A DNA stretch of 64,000 nt from Paenibacillus aceris (GCF_017874035.1 NZ_JAGGKV010000004.1:372001-436000), one strand, 5' to 3'; positions 9,129-23,106 are shown, counted from the stretch's first letter. Translations and numbers: made by a program. Notes: generated from the sequence alone by a model not told the origin.

Positions 9129-10802
9129 TTAGCCCATCATCTGAAGTTCATTTAGTTCTTTGTTGTCCTGTGGTTGAAATGGGATGGTCAGTTGTATATG
9201 TGTACCTTTTCCTTGTGTACTCTGAATGCTAATCGTTCCGCCTAATGACTGAACAAGCAGTTTCATGTTGTTGACACCTAGTCCAACAGCCTTTGGATCT
9301 GATAATCGTTCACTAACACTGAAGCCACTTCCGTTATCCAGAACGGAAAGCTTCACCTCATCCGACTTTATGCTGAGATCTACCTTGATGATTGTGCTTT
9401 GCCCATGACGAATGGCATTTCCAGTGGATTCCGAAATAATTCGAAACAAAGCCTTTTGATAAGTAACGTGCAGACGATGATCATCTCCAGTCACGTGGAG
9501 ATTTACTTTCACAGCATGAAGCTTGGACAAGCTATCCAGATGAGATTTGACGGTCGTAATCCAAAAATCACCGCCATTTTTCCTGGAACTCAGACTATAA
9601 ATGGTGGAACGAAGCTCTTGAGAAGCGGCTACGGAAGACTCTTGAATGATTTGCAGCTGCTCTTTGATCTGATCTTTTGAAATCTCCTTCCATTTGCGAC
9701 TCAGGGAATGCACGGCATAGACAATTCCGAAAATGTACTGCGAGACACTATCGTGCATCTCATCGGCAATTCGGTTCTGTTCCTCGATAATCATCAACTG
9801 ATTCTCGATTCGTTCCAGCTGGTGCCTCTCCAAAATGACGGAGCAAAGCTCAGATAGAAAACTCAACTGTGTAATATACCCATGTTTGCCCTCTTCGTAA
9901 CAGGCAAACTCAATCTTAACTCCCATCACTCCCCAAAATCGGGTTGACGATTTGATAGGAATCACAAGAAAATCACCATAGTCCGCCAGACTCATCACCC
10001 TACAGCAATCGAGCTGTCTGAGTTCGGCCTCCTGCAAGTCAATAGCCTCAGAAAGGGATGCTTCAATGCCAATCGGTGAGACACCTTGCGTAATCAGATG
10101 ATCGGGTCTTTCATTTTCGTTGACATCCCAGAAAAAGGACATCTTTAGCTTGGTCAATTTCAAAGCAAATTCAGCAAAAATAATTTTCAAGTTTTCAGAA
10201 TCGCTGTGCGTTGCTGCTTCTACGATCTGATACAGCGACTTCATATGCTCCATGGTTTCTGTGGTTCGAGCGTTCGCAATCTCAAGCCTGTTTTTGACCC
10301 CAGCTAATAGTTGAATGGTGAGAGTCATAAATAGCAGCATCAGGTAAAAGCGATTGTCATTCAGAAGAATTTCGCCAATTGTCTGCATTTGTCCGTTGGT
10401 AAATAAATAAGTAAATGCGGTAATGAATAAAAAGTAGCTCAGCATCATAAACCAGCAGTAGACAGAGGAAAGATAGCTGGCAGCCATCCAAGCGGGATTG
10501 AAAACGCACCAAAGGAACGGACTGTCCATACCGCCGCTTAGAAGATGGAGGACCATCATCCCGGTCATTTCTAAGCCTACGGTTATTTTAATTGTGCGAG
10601 AGGCTGTGCCACTTCGGGTATACAAGTCTGTAATCCAAGTAGCAAAGATGAACAACACGAGGATGATGCCAATTTTGATGCCTAACGGAGGACCACGATC
10701 CTCAATAGCGTACACTAGCGAAGTTCCAGCAAGCGAAATAAACCGGTACAAGTAAAAGACTCTACTCTCACCTGAGAACATCTTTCTCATCTGTGCAATC
10801 AT
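9129..10802 (-). CDS. NarL-family sensor histidine kinase
   Basis: A 557-residue membrane kinase. The first ~175 residues hold about six hydrophobic segments. A GAF-like cytosolic region follows (about 185-335), then the HisKA_3 dimerisation domain with phospho-acceptor His350 in EMHDSVSQYIFG. The HATPase_c domain has the N box (ISESTGNAIRHG), DNGSGF and GLGVNNM. This architecture resembles DegS/LiaS-like kinases with cognate NarL regulators, and that regulator is the next gene. AAGGG touches the first ATG; MRKMFSG three codons later is an alternative start. The signal is unknown. Confidence 0.9.
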   Translation of the reverse strand: MIAQMRKMFSGESRVFYLYRFISLAGTSLVYAIEDRGPPLGIKIGIILVLFIFATWITDLYTRSGTASRTIKITVGLEMTGMMVLHLLSGGMDSPFLWCVFNPAWMAASYLSSVYCWFMMLSYFLFITAFTYLFTNGQMQTIGEILLNDNRFYLMLLFMTLTIQLLAGVKNRLEIANARTTETMEHMKSLYQIVEAATHSDSENLKIIFAEFALKLTKLKMSFFWDVNENERPDHLITQGVSPIGIEASLSEAIDLQEAELRQLDCCRVMSLADYGDFLVIPIKSSTRFWGVMGVKIEFACYEEGKHGYITQLSFLSELCSVILERHQLERIENQLMIIEEQNRIADEMHDSVSQYIFGIVYAVHSLSRKWKEISKDQIKEQLQIIQESSVAASQELRSTIYSLSSRKNGGDFWITTVKSHLDSLSKLHAVKVNLHVTGDDHRLHVTYQKALFRIISESTGNAIRHGQSTIIKVDLSIKSDEVKLSVLDNGSGFSVSERLSDPKAVGLGVNNMKLLVQSLGGTISIQSTQGKGTHIQLTIPFQPQDNKELNELQMMG

Positions 10803-11129
10803 CCCTTAACCGATATTTGTATTTAGCTTCTTCAAACCAAAGTTTACCATAATCATAACAGTTAAAAACTTACAGTCAAAAGAGCACTATATGACTATAC
10901 ACTTCGTTGAATTTGTAGTTTTGTGTCTCTATAAAACGTAATATAGCGAATTACAGGAAATACGGTCTATGTGTATTGATTATATAGTCCTAACCTTTTG
11001 GCGAAAAAAATCGCAAAAGGGATTGAATAGACCAAATTAAAATTCATCCTTTTGTACCATAAAATTTATAGAAAAAATTATAAAAAAAGGAATTATTCGT
11101 CTTCATCGATTAAAACCACGTACAAATAG
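10803..11129. other. Intergenic region upstream of the sensor kinase
   Basis: AT-rich and without a convincing ORF on either strand. It should hold the kinase promoter. A hairpin CCTTTTGGCG, seven or so bases, CGCAAAAGG (about 10994-11020) with one bulge is visible; its role is unknown. Confidence 0.5.
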
Positions 11130-11189
11130 GATGATCATAAAAAAAGCAACCAAGGTTGATACACCTTTGGTTGCTTTTTTATGATCATC
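11130..11189. terminator. Long bidirectional terminator-type inverted repeat
   Basis: GATGATCAT, an A run and GCAACCAAGG are mirrored by CCTTTGGTTGC, a T run and ATGATCATC: 26-base arms with a single indel and an 8-base loop. The core is a textbook intrinsic terminator in both orientations. It isolates the sensor kinase promoter from the toxin-like locus; no gene ends immediately next to it. Confidence 0.75.
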
Positions 11190-11334
11190 TATCTAACTAA
11201 CAAAATGTAGTTTGCAAAATATGAATCATAAAATTCATAATAAAACTGCAACATTATTTAGTCCTGCCTACGTCTAGTATAATAACAAACCAAAAGACTT
11301 CACCACGCGGCGAGATTTGCCGTGCGAGAAAGCG

Positions 11335-11362
11335 AAAAAGGCCTTCTCGGCAGCCGAGAGGC
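11335..11362 (-). terminator. Intrinsic terminator of the 331-codon gene
   Basis: On the minus strand GCCTCTCGGC pairs with GCCGAGAAGGC and is followed by TTTTT, six bases after the stop codon of the gene at 11368. Confidence 0.8.
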
Positions 11363-11367
11363 TTCCT

Positions 11368-12357
11368 TTATGAAAAAGCAAATCGAATGATTTCCTCACG
11401 GGTAGCCTCTGGAACACAGTAATTTCCATGCATGTAAGCCCTGGGATTGACATTAACTTCTTTACCGTCTTTTTGCAATCTTGTAACTAATGAAGATATG
11501 ATGTCCAGTGGGTTTTTCGGTGACCTTAGAAGCAATGCTTTCATTTCCGATAACATTTCACTACGATGCCTCGTTTGGAATTGCAGTCTATCTTTTAAAA
11601 TTTCAGATTGCGTTTCATATCGATCACAATGGTCGAGCACCTTCCAATCCGGCCATTTCTTTTGAAGTCGTTGAACGATGTTTGAAAAACCATCTGCATA
11701 CCATATTTCGATCTGCTTATTTTTTGTATCAATATGAAAACCGGAAGTTGGAAAGTCTGATCCCCATTCTTCCATATGAAATTGTTTATAACCAAAAGAT
11801 TTATTACAGTTTTGCAAGAGCTCTGGTCCATGCAGCAAGTATCCTTCGATACCTCCATCTAGTGGAAAAATCAGTGTTTCTTCATCCTCAAATTTTATGC
11901 TAGCAATCGTATCAATCCAATTCATTGCACTTGGAGGTCTCAAATTTATATAAGCTAAATCATCATCATTACCTGAAATAACTCGCTCTCTTGGGACGCC
12001 TACGTATTCCGCAAGGTCGACAATACCTTCATGCGCCCAGTTGATTTCCCATTCTCCCCAAACCTTTTGCATTACTTCTAAGAAAAGCCTTCTAAATGGG
12101 ATATTAGATTGCTCTTCTTCGCCGCCATAAAATAAAAGCAGTTTCTTAGCTTCGTCAATGACAGCTCCACCTTCTGCCCATATATCGTCTAACCAATCTG
12201 TTTGTTCAACTTTCTTCTGAGCCTGGATAAATGAAATTGCATGTTCTGGCCCCCAAAATAACTCACAAGGAAGTGTATTTGCACACCAATGATTGTAATA
12301 AAGATCATAGCCATCTTGCTTTACAATGACTAGGTTAGCTCGTTGTCCCATAGGCAT
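11368..12357 (-). CDS. Uncharacterised acidic Trp-rich protein, candidate immunity partner
   Basis: I do not recognise a named family. The ~329-residue protein has no signal peptide or membrane helix and is rich in Trp, Asp and Glu, with YYNHWCANTLPCELFWGPEHA near the N terminus and two blocks of about 150 residues. The frame opens at GTG 12363; ATG 12357 or 12351 (MGQRANLVIV) fit the AAAGGTGGG ribosome site better. It lies 126 bases downstream of the LQRSIGNRAV-leader protein on the same strand and ends in a strong terminator. An effector gene followed by a soluble acidic protein is the usual toxin-immunity order, but here that role is only an inference from position. Confidence 0.6.
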   Translation of the reverse strand: MPMGQRANLVIVKQDGYDLYYNHWCANTLPCELFWGPEHAISFIQAQKKVEQTDWLDDIWAEGGAVIDEAKKLLLFYGGEEEQSNIPFRRLFLEVMQKVWGEWEINWAHEGIVDLAEYVGVPRERVISGNDDDLAYINLRPPSAMNWIDTIASIKFEDEETLIFPLDGGIEGYLLHGPELLQNCNKSFGYKQFHMEEWGSDFPTSGFHIDTKNKQIEIWYADGFSNIVQRLQKKWPDWKVLDHCDRYETQSEILKDRLQFQTRHRSEMLSEMKALLLRSPKNPLDIISSLVTRLQKDGKEVNVNPRAYMHGNYCVPEATREEIIRFAFS

Positions 12358-12483
12358 TCCCACCTTTTGTATGCTATCCAGAAGTTCATCACCGAAACCG
12401 AGGCTAACCTCATTGAGCGCTAAAGCATCTTCCGACGACTGGGATGCGTTTCCCGGTGAGAAAAAAGGCTATTCAACTACAAG

Positions 12484-13314
12484 TTAATCCGTTTCCTCCC
12501 CCGTAGGTCCGTAATGAAAAACTTTCCAGTCACTACTGTCTATGAGGATGGACCACGGCTTCAGTTCAGTACCGCCCCCTTTTTGCTTCGTTTGGAACTC
12601 ACCCAACTGTAATGTCCAGTGACCATCCACCTCGATAAAATATGAGGCATTATCCTTTACATATGCCAAGAGTGTGCTATTCGATCGCGGCAGAGCAGTT
12701 GTCCCCTTCATATGATCATAGTGTTTCTTGGCAGACGGCCCTAGCCAAATTTGGTCTTTTCTATTTACCGGCGTGTAGACAACTGCTTTTTTCTCCTCTT
12801 TGGCTTCTGGAGGACTAGATGTCGCTCCCCCAGAGACAAGTTCAGATAATGACTTTTTCCCATCCTCTATCGGTACAGGATTCTGATCAAAGTAATCTTT
12901 TACTGCCTTGGCGTAATAAACGGAATCATTGAAACTGGGCAGAGGGTCCGTAGTGTCTGTTTTGATTTTTATTAAAAATGTTCTAAATATATCAAAACTG
13001 GGGGCATGCAATAAGGCTTTCTCCATATCCAACACCTTTGCGAGGTTAGGCCGGGCATTTACCCAACTAACCATGGACCCAAATATATTATTATTCGTCA
13101 ACGTCAAGTTTTCTTTCTTCACACGTTGAATAACACCAGGTTCAGTTCGGGTAACTAGATTAGCTACCGCGCGATTTCCTATGGAACGCTGCAGATGGGC
13201 AATAGTTGTCGGAGAAAAGGTACTGAACGACGGGGATTCTTCCGTTTTAGGCGAGTCTGCTGCTTTCTGCAGGACTCGGTCTCCTGAAGCATTATGAGGT
13301 TTTCCGAGATGCAT
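12484..13314 (-). CDS. Protein with eCIS/polymorphic-toxin-type LQRSIGNRAV leader
   Basis: A 276-residue protein with a low-complexity N terminus followed at residues 41-54 by LQRSIGNRAVANLV and then GVIQRVKK. This leader is recurrent in large bacterial proteins linked to extracellular contractile injection systems and DUF4157-type toxins. The middle is helical, and a Pro/Glu/Lys linker near 160 separates a C-terminal domain with KKHYDHMKGTTALPRSNS and several Trp. I do not recognise the C-terminal domain. No secretion signal is visible. ATG 13314 has AAGGA nine bases upstream; a TTG at 13323 is less likely. No injection-system structural genes are in the window, so delivery is unknown. Confidence 0.6.
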   Translation of the reverse strand: MHLGKPHNASGDRVLQKAADSPKTEESPSFSTFSPTTIAHLQRSIGNRAVANLVTRTEPGVIQRVKKENLTLTNNNIFGSMVSWVNARPNLAKVLDMEKALLHAPSFDIFRTFLIKIKTDTTDPLPSFNDSVYYAKAVKDYFDQNPVPIEDGKKSLSELVSGGATSSPPEAKEEKKAVVYTPVNRKDQIWLGPSAKKHYDHMKGTTALPRSNSTLLAYVKDNASYFIEVDGHWTLQLGEFQTKQKGGGTELKPWSILIDSSDWKVFHYGPTGEETD

Positions 13315-13413
13315 ATTTCTCAATCCTTAACCCTCCCATTCGAACGAACGATTTTACAATATATTCTATTTCGTTGATGGCTACCGAAATCCTTTTCATG
13401 GAGTTAACCTACG

Positions 13414-13447
13414 GAAAAAAAGAGACCCACAGCACGGGCTGCGGGAC
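13414..13447 (-). terminator. Intrinsic terminator of the toroid-protein gene
   Basis: On the minus strand GTCCCGCAGC, CCGT, GCTGTGGG with one mismatch, followed by seven T, about 85 bases after the stop at 13530. Confidence 0.65.
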
Positions 13448-13529
13448 TAAGTTTTATATTTTAAAGGGGGTCAGTTATTATTATAGGCATAATTTATTAA
13501 TGCAGGATGAAAAATAGATTTCAACTTTG

Positions 13530-14495
13530 TTACATTTTAAATTCGAGTCTTGTTGAATACCAGTCCAGCACTCGTAAGGCTCGGAGAGTGTTCCAGCGGC
13601 TTGGCTCGCCTTCCACACCTTCCATGTCGAAATGAACTCGATCGGGGTGGGAGTTCTCGAGCGGCCACTTCCCGTTTTGGTCTTGTTTCTTCGCCACCAA
13701 ACCGACGGCCTCACTGACCCTTTCATCGGGCTGGACACCGGCGCTGCGTAAGTAATCCAAACCCCGCAGTACATCGTAATGCCACGTGGTCGGGAAAGAG
13801 AAGCGCGTCCAATTGGGATCGATCACTTCGCCGGATGACAGGGACCTCAACATTCGACGCTCCAGAAGGTACTCTTGTCCCCGGACGCGGGCTTCGGTCA
13901 CTTCAGCAGTTTCACCCTTAGCCTTCTCATACTCTAATAATCCTTCCAAGACACAGATGGTACTGTGGAATGAGGATCGTCGACTTTGAGGAGCGTTGCA
14001 ATTCCAGCCTCCGTCCTCAAGCTGCTCACCGAGGAGTCGATCGACTAGCCGACGGCTTGCCTGACCGAAGTAGGCTCCCACTCCAAGGATCCAACCATTG
14101 ACACAGGGCTCGGTCTCGCCGTCAAAGTAGGGCTGACCGCCCATTTGTTGCGGCCAGGTGATGCGCTCACGTACTAGACCGATCGATCTGCGGGCTTCCT
14201 CCCCGGACGGATCCAAGCCTAGCTCCTTCAAAAGCAGCAAAGTGTAGCTCGTGCATAGCCAGTTCCGTGCATCGGCCTCACCGCCCCAGTTACCCTCGGA
14301 AGATTGTAGGCCGAGGACCTGGCCCCCCCAACCTTCCGCGGCAATCCGAGACCGCTCTGCGGCAACACAGTCATCGGTCTCTTTGGTTAAGTCACGCATA
14401 ACCTGCCAACGGATCGCAGGGTCCCCGCCAAGCAACCACTCAATTACTGATTCCATTTGTTTCGAGATTTGCCATTCGGGTTTTTTTATAGTCAT
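13530..14495 (-). CDS. Squalene-cyclase/prenyltransferase-type alpha-alpha toroid protein
   Basis: A 321-residue soluble protein made of repeating helical hairpins with QW-like turns (QSSEGNWGGEADARNW, GEQLEDGGWNCN, QDQNGKWPLENS), the pattern of the terpenoid-cyclase/prenyltransferase toroid fold. It is about half the length of real squalene-hopene cyclases and I see no DxDD cyclisation motif, so it is probably a stand-alone toroid protein of unknown function. GGAGG lies eight bases before the ATG. The gene looks richer in G+C than its neighbours, which fits horizontal transfer. It has its own terminator. Confidence 0.7.
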   Translation of the reverse strand: MTIKKPEWQISKQMESVIEWLLGGDPAIRWQVMRDLTKETDDCVAAERSRIAAEGWGGQVLGLQSSEGNWGGEADARNWLCTSYTLLLLKELGLDPSGEEARRSIGLVRERITWPQQMGGQPYFDGETEPCVNGWILGVGAYFGQASRRLVDRLLGEQLEDGGWNCNAPQSRRSSFHSTICVLEGLLEYEKAKGETAEVTEARVRGQEYLLERRMLRSLSSGEVIDPNWTRFSFPTTWHYDVLRGLDYLRSAGVQPDERVSEAVGLVAKKQDQNGKWPLENSHPDRVHFDMEGVEGEPSRWNTLRALRVLDWYSTRLEFKM

Positions 14496-14566
14496 CTAAT
14501 GATCCTCCCTAATTTGGTCAAGTTCATACGTCATATTATCCAAGAAATTCCATGCCGGATTTTGAT

Positions 14567-14806
14567 TCATTTTAAATCATTCAATATTTTTATTATGATG
14601 TGTGGCCCATAATCTTGGGGGTAAGATATCAATGCAACGAATATAGTTAGTAACGCTACTAATATCCATTTCACTGCGAAATACTGGTATTTTAATTTAA
14701 CAATCCATGTAATGCCCATTATAATAATTACTGCATTAAATACAATTGTGAACGGTAGGCTTATTATTCTTCCAAGCCCGGTATATGGAATTTTAAATGC
14801 GACTTG
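14567..14806 (-). pseudogene. Truncated small membrane protein gene
   Basis: After an in-frame TAA at 14807-14809 the minus strand stays open for 79 codons. It reads as a membrane protein with two or three hydrophobic stretches (ISLPFTIVFNAVIIIMGITW, WILVALLTIFVALISY) and ends PHIIIKILNDLK. No start codon or ribosome site fits the beginning; the first ATG (14719) is mid-helix. It looks like the 3' remnant of a membrane protein gene rather than an intact one. Confidence 0.4.
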
Positions 14807-14865
14807 TTAGGGTTCTTTATTTCTCTTTTAAATTGCTTCGCTGCATATACGCATCATATGCTTCT

Positions 14866-15156
14866 TCAACTTTTTCTTTGCACACCTTTTTTCCATGTAT
14901 CTTTAAGCTTGGCAACCCTATTTTTATTATACGGTTCGGGCTTCATATCACCACCAAATCCTATCCACGCATCATGCCCTACTTCCCCATTCTCATCAGA
15001 GTAGGCAATTTCATGTGGTGCGGGAGCATGCCCAGCGAATTGACAACCGTTTGCTAAACAATGATAACCTGGCTTCTTGATACCATACTTGCAAAAAGTA
15101 GGGACATTATCGTTTTCTTCTATTTCACCGAGTCCATATAAACAATGTAGTTCCAC
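14866..15156 (-). CDS. Small Cys/His-containing hypothetical protein or fragment
   Basis: A 96-codon frame beginning with GTG and lacking a ribosome site. The translation looks protein-like: four Cys in the first half (LHCLYG, FCKYG, YHCLANGCQFAG), HAPAPHEIAYSDENGEVGHDAWIGFGGDMKPEPYN in the middle and a basic tail. The Cys spacing would suit a small metal-binding fold. Given the damaged genes on both sides it may be the end of a larger degraded gene. The family is not recognised. Confidence 0.4.
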   Translation of the reverse strand: MELHCLYGLGEIEENDNVPTFCKYGIKKPGYHCLANGCQFAGHAPAPHEIAYSDENGEVGHDAWIGFGGDMKPEPYNKNRVAKLKDTWKKGVQRKS

Positions 15157-15240
15157 TATGAGATGGGTAAATGCTATGAAGCTCCCCTTCTTTCTTTGTC
15201 ACATAGTCATTTTGCACATTTGGTAGGTACTGAAACTGCC

Positions 15241-15272
15241 CAAAAAGCTGCCGTTTCTTCGCACGGTAGCTT
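15241..15272 (-). terminator. Intrinsic terminator after a broken small gene
   Basis: On the minus strand AGCTACCGT and ACGGCAGCT flank an 8-base loop and are followed by TTTTT. It lies a few bases after the second stop of the broken frame at 15280-15489. Confidence 0.6.
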
Positions 15273-15279
15273 CATACAC

Positions 15280-15489
15280 TTATTTATTGAGCTCTTGTTT
15301 TCCGTTTGCTTGATCTTCTGAAGATGCCACTTTAGCTGCCACAAATAATTACCATGCAAAAATCCCATTCGTATATTGTTGAGCCTGATTGTTATAAATA
15401 TTTGGAGGTCCTGTATTATTCAATCCCAAAACAACTCCCCCCTTCGAAATTGAATGAGTATCGCTTATTAATTCAAGATATTCCCACAT
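15280..15489 (-). pseudogene. Small gene interrupted by an in-frame stop
   Basis: One minus-strand frame reads MWEYLELISDTHSISKGG and on to TNGIFAW, then TAA (15349-15351), and continues in the same frame as LFVAAKVASSEDQANGKQELNK to a second stop at 15280, immediately before a terminator. Both halves look like coding sequence and together would give about 68 residues. GGGGGGAG before a TTG at 15429 could be a ribosome site for a shorter start. It may be a recently inactivated small gene, or a real 26-codon peptide gene ending at the first stop. Family not recognised. Confidence 0.35.
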
Positions 15490-15690
15490 TATCCTGCCAT
15501 TATTTCAATGGAAATGGGAAACATCTGCCGCGGACAATTGCAATATATCCAAACTGCGGGGAGTATTTCCCGATTTCGTCGCGAAATCAGTAGTAACAAC
15601 GCTGGTGTCGCTTATCCCAAACATGGATGACCCGCCCTTACAGGGAACCCCATTCCCTTATTTATGCGAATAGCCGAGATACGTGGGGTG

Positions 15691-15820
15691 GAGGGGAACT
15701 ACAGACTCTTATTCAACCTCCATCGTCCAAATATCTATCAAAATAGCGAAATAGCGGTCCCTAGTTCCCTCTCCCTCACGCATAGGGATCTTTTTGGCAA
15801 AATAGCGCCCTGTAGTTCCC
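15691..15820. repeat. Short interspersed repeat cluster
   Basis: Two direct units, ATAGCGGTCCCTAGTTCCC (15751) and ATAGCGCCCTGTAGTTCCC (15802), are spaced 51 bases apart. An inverted copy of the second half, GGGAACTACAG, lies at 15694-15704. Such degenerate TAGCG/GTTCCC elements look like a dispersed intergenic repeat; ORFs drawn through this block are probably not genes. Confidence 0.55.
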
Positions 15821-15944
15821 ATACAAACATCGTTATTCTTGTATGCAAGGATAAACGACTTCGTCGTCCTATTAGGACGAGCGCGTTTGTCAAGGTAGAT
15901 GCGAAGCAAAAGTAAAAAACCTTGCACTTTCTTATCTACTAAAA

Positions 15945-15978
15945 AAAGAATCCGACAACCGAGGTTGCGGATTCTTCT
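15945..15978 (-). terminator. Intrinsic terminator of the GH2 gene
   Basis: AGAATCCGACAACC pairs with GGTTGCGGATTCT, with an A run on its left (a T run on the minus strand), nine bases after the beta-galactosidase stop codon. Confidence 0.85.
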
Positions 15979-15986
15979 TTTAAAGC

Positions 15987-21410
<5,424 letters not shown>

Positions 21411-21444
21411 TCATCAAGCAATTCACTTATGTTGTCTAAGAAAT

Positions 21445-21458
21445 TGACAGCGTTTACA
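21445..21458 (-). promoter_or_regulatory. CcpA cre box upstream of the GH2 gene
   Basis: Read on the minus strand, TGTAAACGCTGTCA matches the cre consensus TGWAANCGNTNWCA at all 14 positions and lies about 75 bases before the start codon, a place where CcpA would repress. This implies catabolite repression of the enzyme. Confidence 0.7.
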
Positions 21459-21733
21459 AACAGCATCATGATACGAGATGTATCTCCGTGGACATAATCT
21501 ATTTTTTCACCTGGGGATCCCCCCTCCAGTACATAATTGTTAAATTAAACATAATACCTAACATCTCAATAATAACACAATAATATCCAGATTCTACTTA
21601 AGAATACTCCTATAAAAACTTGAAAATCCTCATATTTTCTTTCTACATTTTGATTTTTCTTCACGTAATAAGCGCGAAAAAAGCGCAACTGGGTTTCTCC
21701 AATAGCGCTACGCTGACAAGAATTATTTATACT
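21459..21733. other. Intergenic region between the GH2 gene and the Spo0E-like gene
   Basis: AT-rich. No ORF with a ribosome site and no clear terminator seen; it should hold the upstream part of the GH2 promoter region. Confidence 0.5.
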
Positions 21734-21961
21734 CTAGTTAATCATATCTGAAGCACTTGGTACTCCGTCGCAGCTTATCACCTTAAATAAATTTTCTGGT
21801 ACTTCTTCTCGAATAAACTGGACAAGTAAATCATCAAGTCTCCGACTTAGCTGGTATATTTGATTTTCTTGAAAGTCGAAATTATTCTTCATTGGATCGC
21901 GTAATAATTTATGCCGTAATCGCTCAATCTCTTCTAACAGCAATTGCTTTTTCATTCCCAT
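21734..21961 (-). CDS. Spo0E-like aspartyl-phosphate phosphatase
   Basis: A 75-residue two-helix protein with LLEEIERLRHKLLRDP, an acidic turn and YQLSRRLDDLLVQFI. This matches the Spo0E family, whose SQELD signature appears here as SRRLD. Such proteins dephosphorylate Spo0A~P and delay sporulation. The gene is monocistronic, with GGGGG nine bases before the ATG. The first signature position (Ser) and the final Asp are kept while QE is replaced by RR, so the target may differ. Confidence 0.75.
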   Translation of the reverse strand: MGMKKQLLLEEIERLRHKLLRDPMKNNFDFQENQIYQLSRRLDDLLVQFIREEVPENLFKVISCDGVPSASDMIN

Positions 21962-22114
21962 CTCTAAGTTCCCCCTGCCATTATCAAGTTGTCTCAGAGA
22001 GTATATTAAACTGATTTTAGGAAAGTTTGAGGATTTTGTAAGGAATCCTGGAAATAAAAACCGCTAAACGCAAAGACCGTTGATCTCTCGTTTTTGCTTA
22101 GTGATTTCGCTCAC

Positions 22115-22152
22115 AATATTCCTTGACAGGAATATTCCCAATCAGGTATATT
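22115..22152 (+). promoter_or_regulatory. Promoter with a dyad wrapped around its -35 box
   Basis: TTGACA (22123-22128), an 18-base spacer and TATATT (22147-22152) form a good sigma-A promoter for the AHSA1/DoxX pair. AATATTCC and GGAATATT flank the -35 hexamer exactly as a perfect 8-bp inverted repeat (22115-22136), so a repressor bound here would cover the -35 box. ArsR-type regulators often control AHSA1 genes; none is next door. Confidence 0.75.
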
Positions 22153-22201
22153 AAGCCTTAGAAATAATCAACCCTAATTCCACATTGGAGGTAATGAATA
22201 C

Positions 22202-22684
22202 ATGACTAATAACGATGCAACGAACAACACGACCGCAACCATTAATGGCCCGGAACTTATTGTTACTCGTACTTTATCCGCACCGCGTGAACTCGTATTC
22301 AAAACATGGACGGATCCCGAACATTTGGTGCACTGGTGGGGACCTCAAGGCTTTACGCTGACGATTCATGCTATTGATGTAAAACCGGGCGGCGTATGGC
22401 GCTACACGATGCACGGTCCAGACGGAACCGATTATGAGAATAAAATTTCCTACATCGAGGTTAACCGCCCCGAGACACTTGTGTATTCACATGGCGATGC
22501 TGAGGAAGACGAACAATTCCGAGTCAATGTTACATTTGCGGATCGTGGCAATCAAACGGAACTTACGATGAGATCCTTGTTTAAATCAGCTGAATACTTG
22601 GAATATGTCGTGAAAAATTACGGAGCTGTTGAGGGCGCGAAACAAACACTTGATCGTCTGGCAGAAGAATTAGCGAAACTGTAA
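22202..22684 (+). CDS. SRPBCC/AHSA1 family protein
   Basis: A 160-residue START-like protein. RTLSAPRELVFKTWTDPEHLVHWWGPQGFT is the typical N-terminal signature of the AHSA1 (Hsp90 ATPase activator-like) branch, and GGVWRYTMHGPDGTDYENKISYIEV forms the beta-grip. These small cytosolic proteins bind hydrophobic ligands; the ligand is not known. GGAGG lies ten bases before the ATG. The DoxX-like gene follows after 23 bases, so the two form an operon under the dyad-controlled promoter. Confidence 0.92.
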   Translation: MTNNDATNNTTATINGPELIVTRTLSAPRELVFKTWTDPEHLVHWWGPQGFTLTIHAIDVKPGGVWRYTMHGPDGTDYENKISYIEVNRPETLVYSHGDAEEDEQFRVNVTFADRGNQTELTMRSLFKSAEYLEYVVKNYGAVEGAKQTLDRLAEELAKL

Positions 22685-22707
22685 ATTAAGGAGGCGTATG
22701 AACGGAT

Positions 22708-23106
22708 ATGAAAAAAACACTCGTTCTGTACTGGATTTTCACAGGATTGTTGGCAGTTCTTATGGTCATGGGGTCGATTCCAGATATTTTATCGGTCCAA
22801 TCTGCCGTTGATTTATTTGACCACCTAGGCTATCCAGCCTATCTCCTTCCTTTCCTCGGTATCGCTAAACTATTAGGCGTTCTCGCGATTGTCACGCCAG
22901 GCTTCCCGCGCTTGAAAGAATGGGCATATGCCGGATTTGTCTTTGATTTGGCAGGTGCTATTTATTCCAGTATTGCGGTCGGAGATCCGGTAAGTAATTG
23001 GATGACATTTCCGATTGGTTTCATTTTGATTGCCGGCTCATATATCTATGCCAATAAAAAAACAAAACTAGCCATATCAACGGATAGAGGTATTGGGCTG
23101 ACGTGA
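22708..23106 (+). CDS. DoxX-like integral membrane protein
   Basis: A 132-residue protein with four predicted membrane helices (LYWIFTGLLAVLMVMGSIPDIL, YLLPFLGIAKLLGVLAIVTP, WAYAGFVFDLAGAIYSSIAVG, IGFILIAGSYIYA). The pattern matches the DoxX/DUF4267-like group of membrane proteins linked to redox or stress functions. AAGGAGG precedes the ATG by 13 bases. It is cotranscribed with the AHSA1 gene, a common pairing. Confidence 0.85.
   Translation: MKKTLVLYWIFTGLLAVLMVMGSIPDILSVQSAVDLFDHLGYPAYLLPFLGIAKLLGVLAIVTPGFPRLKEWAYAGFVFDLAGAIYSSIAVGDPVSNWMTFPIGFILIAGSYIYANKKTKLAISTDRGIGLT

Noticed and set aside
15354..15927. Frames of 72-83 codons on both strands
   Set aside because: They lie in the repeat cluster or opposite a broken minus-strand gene and lack ribosome sites.
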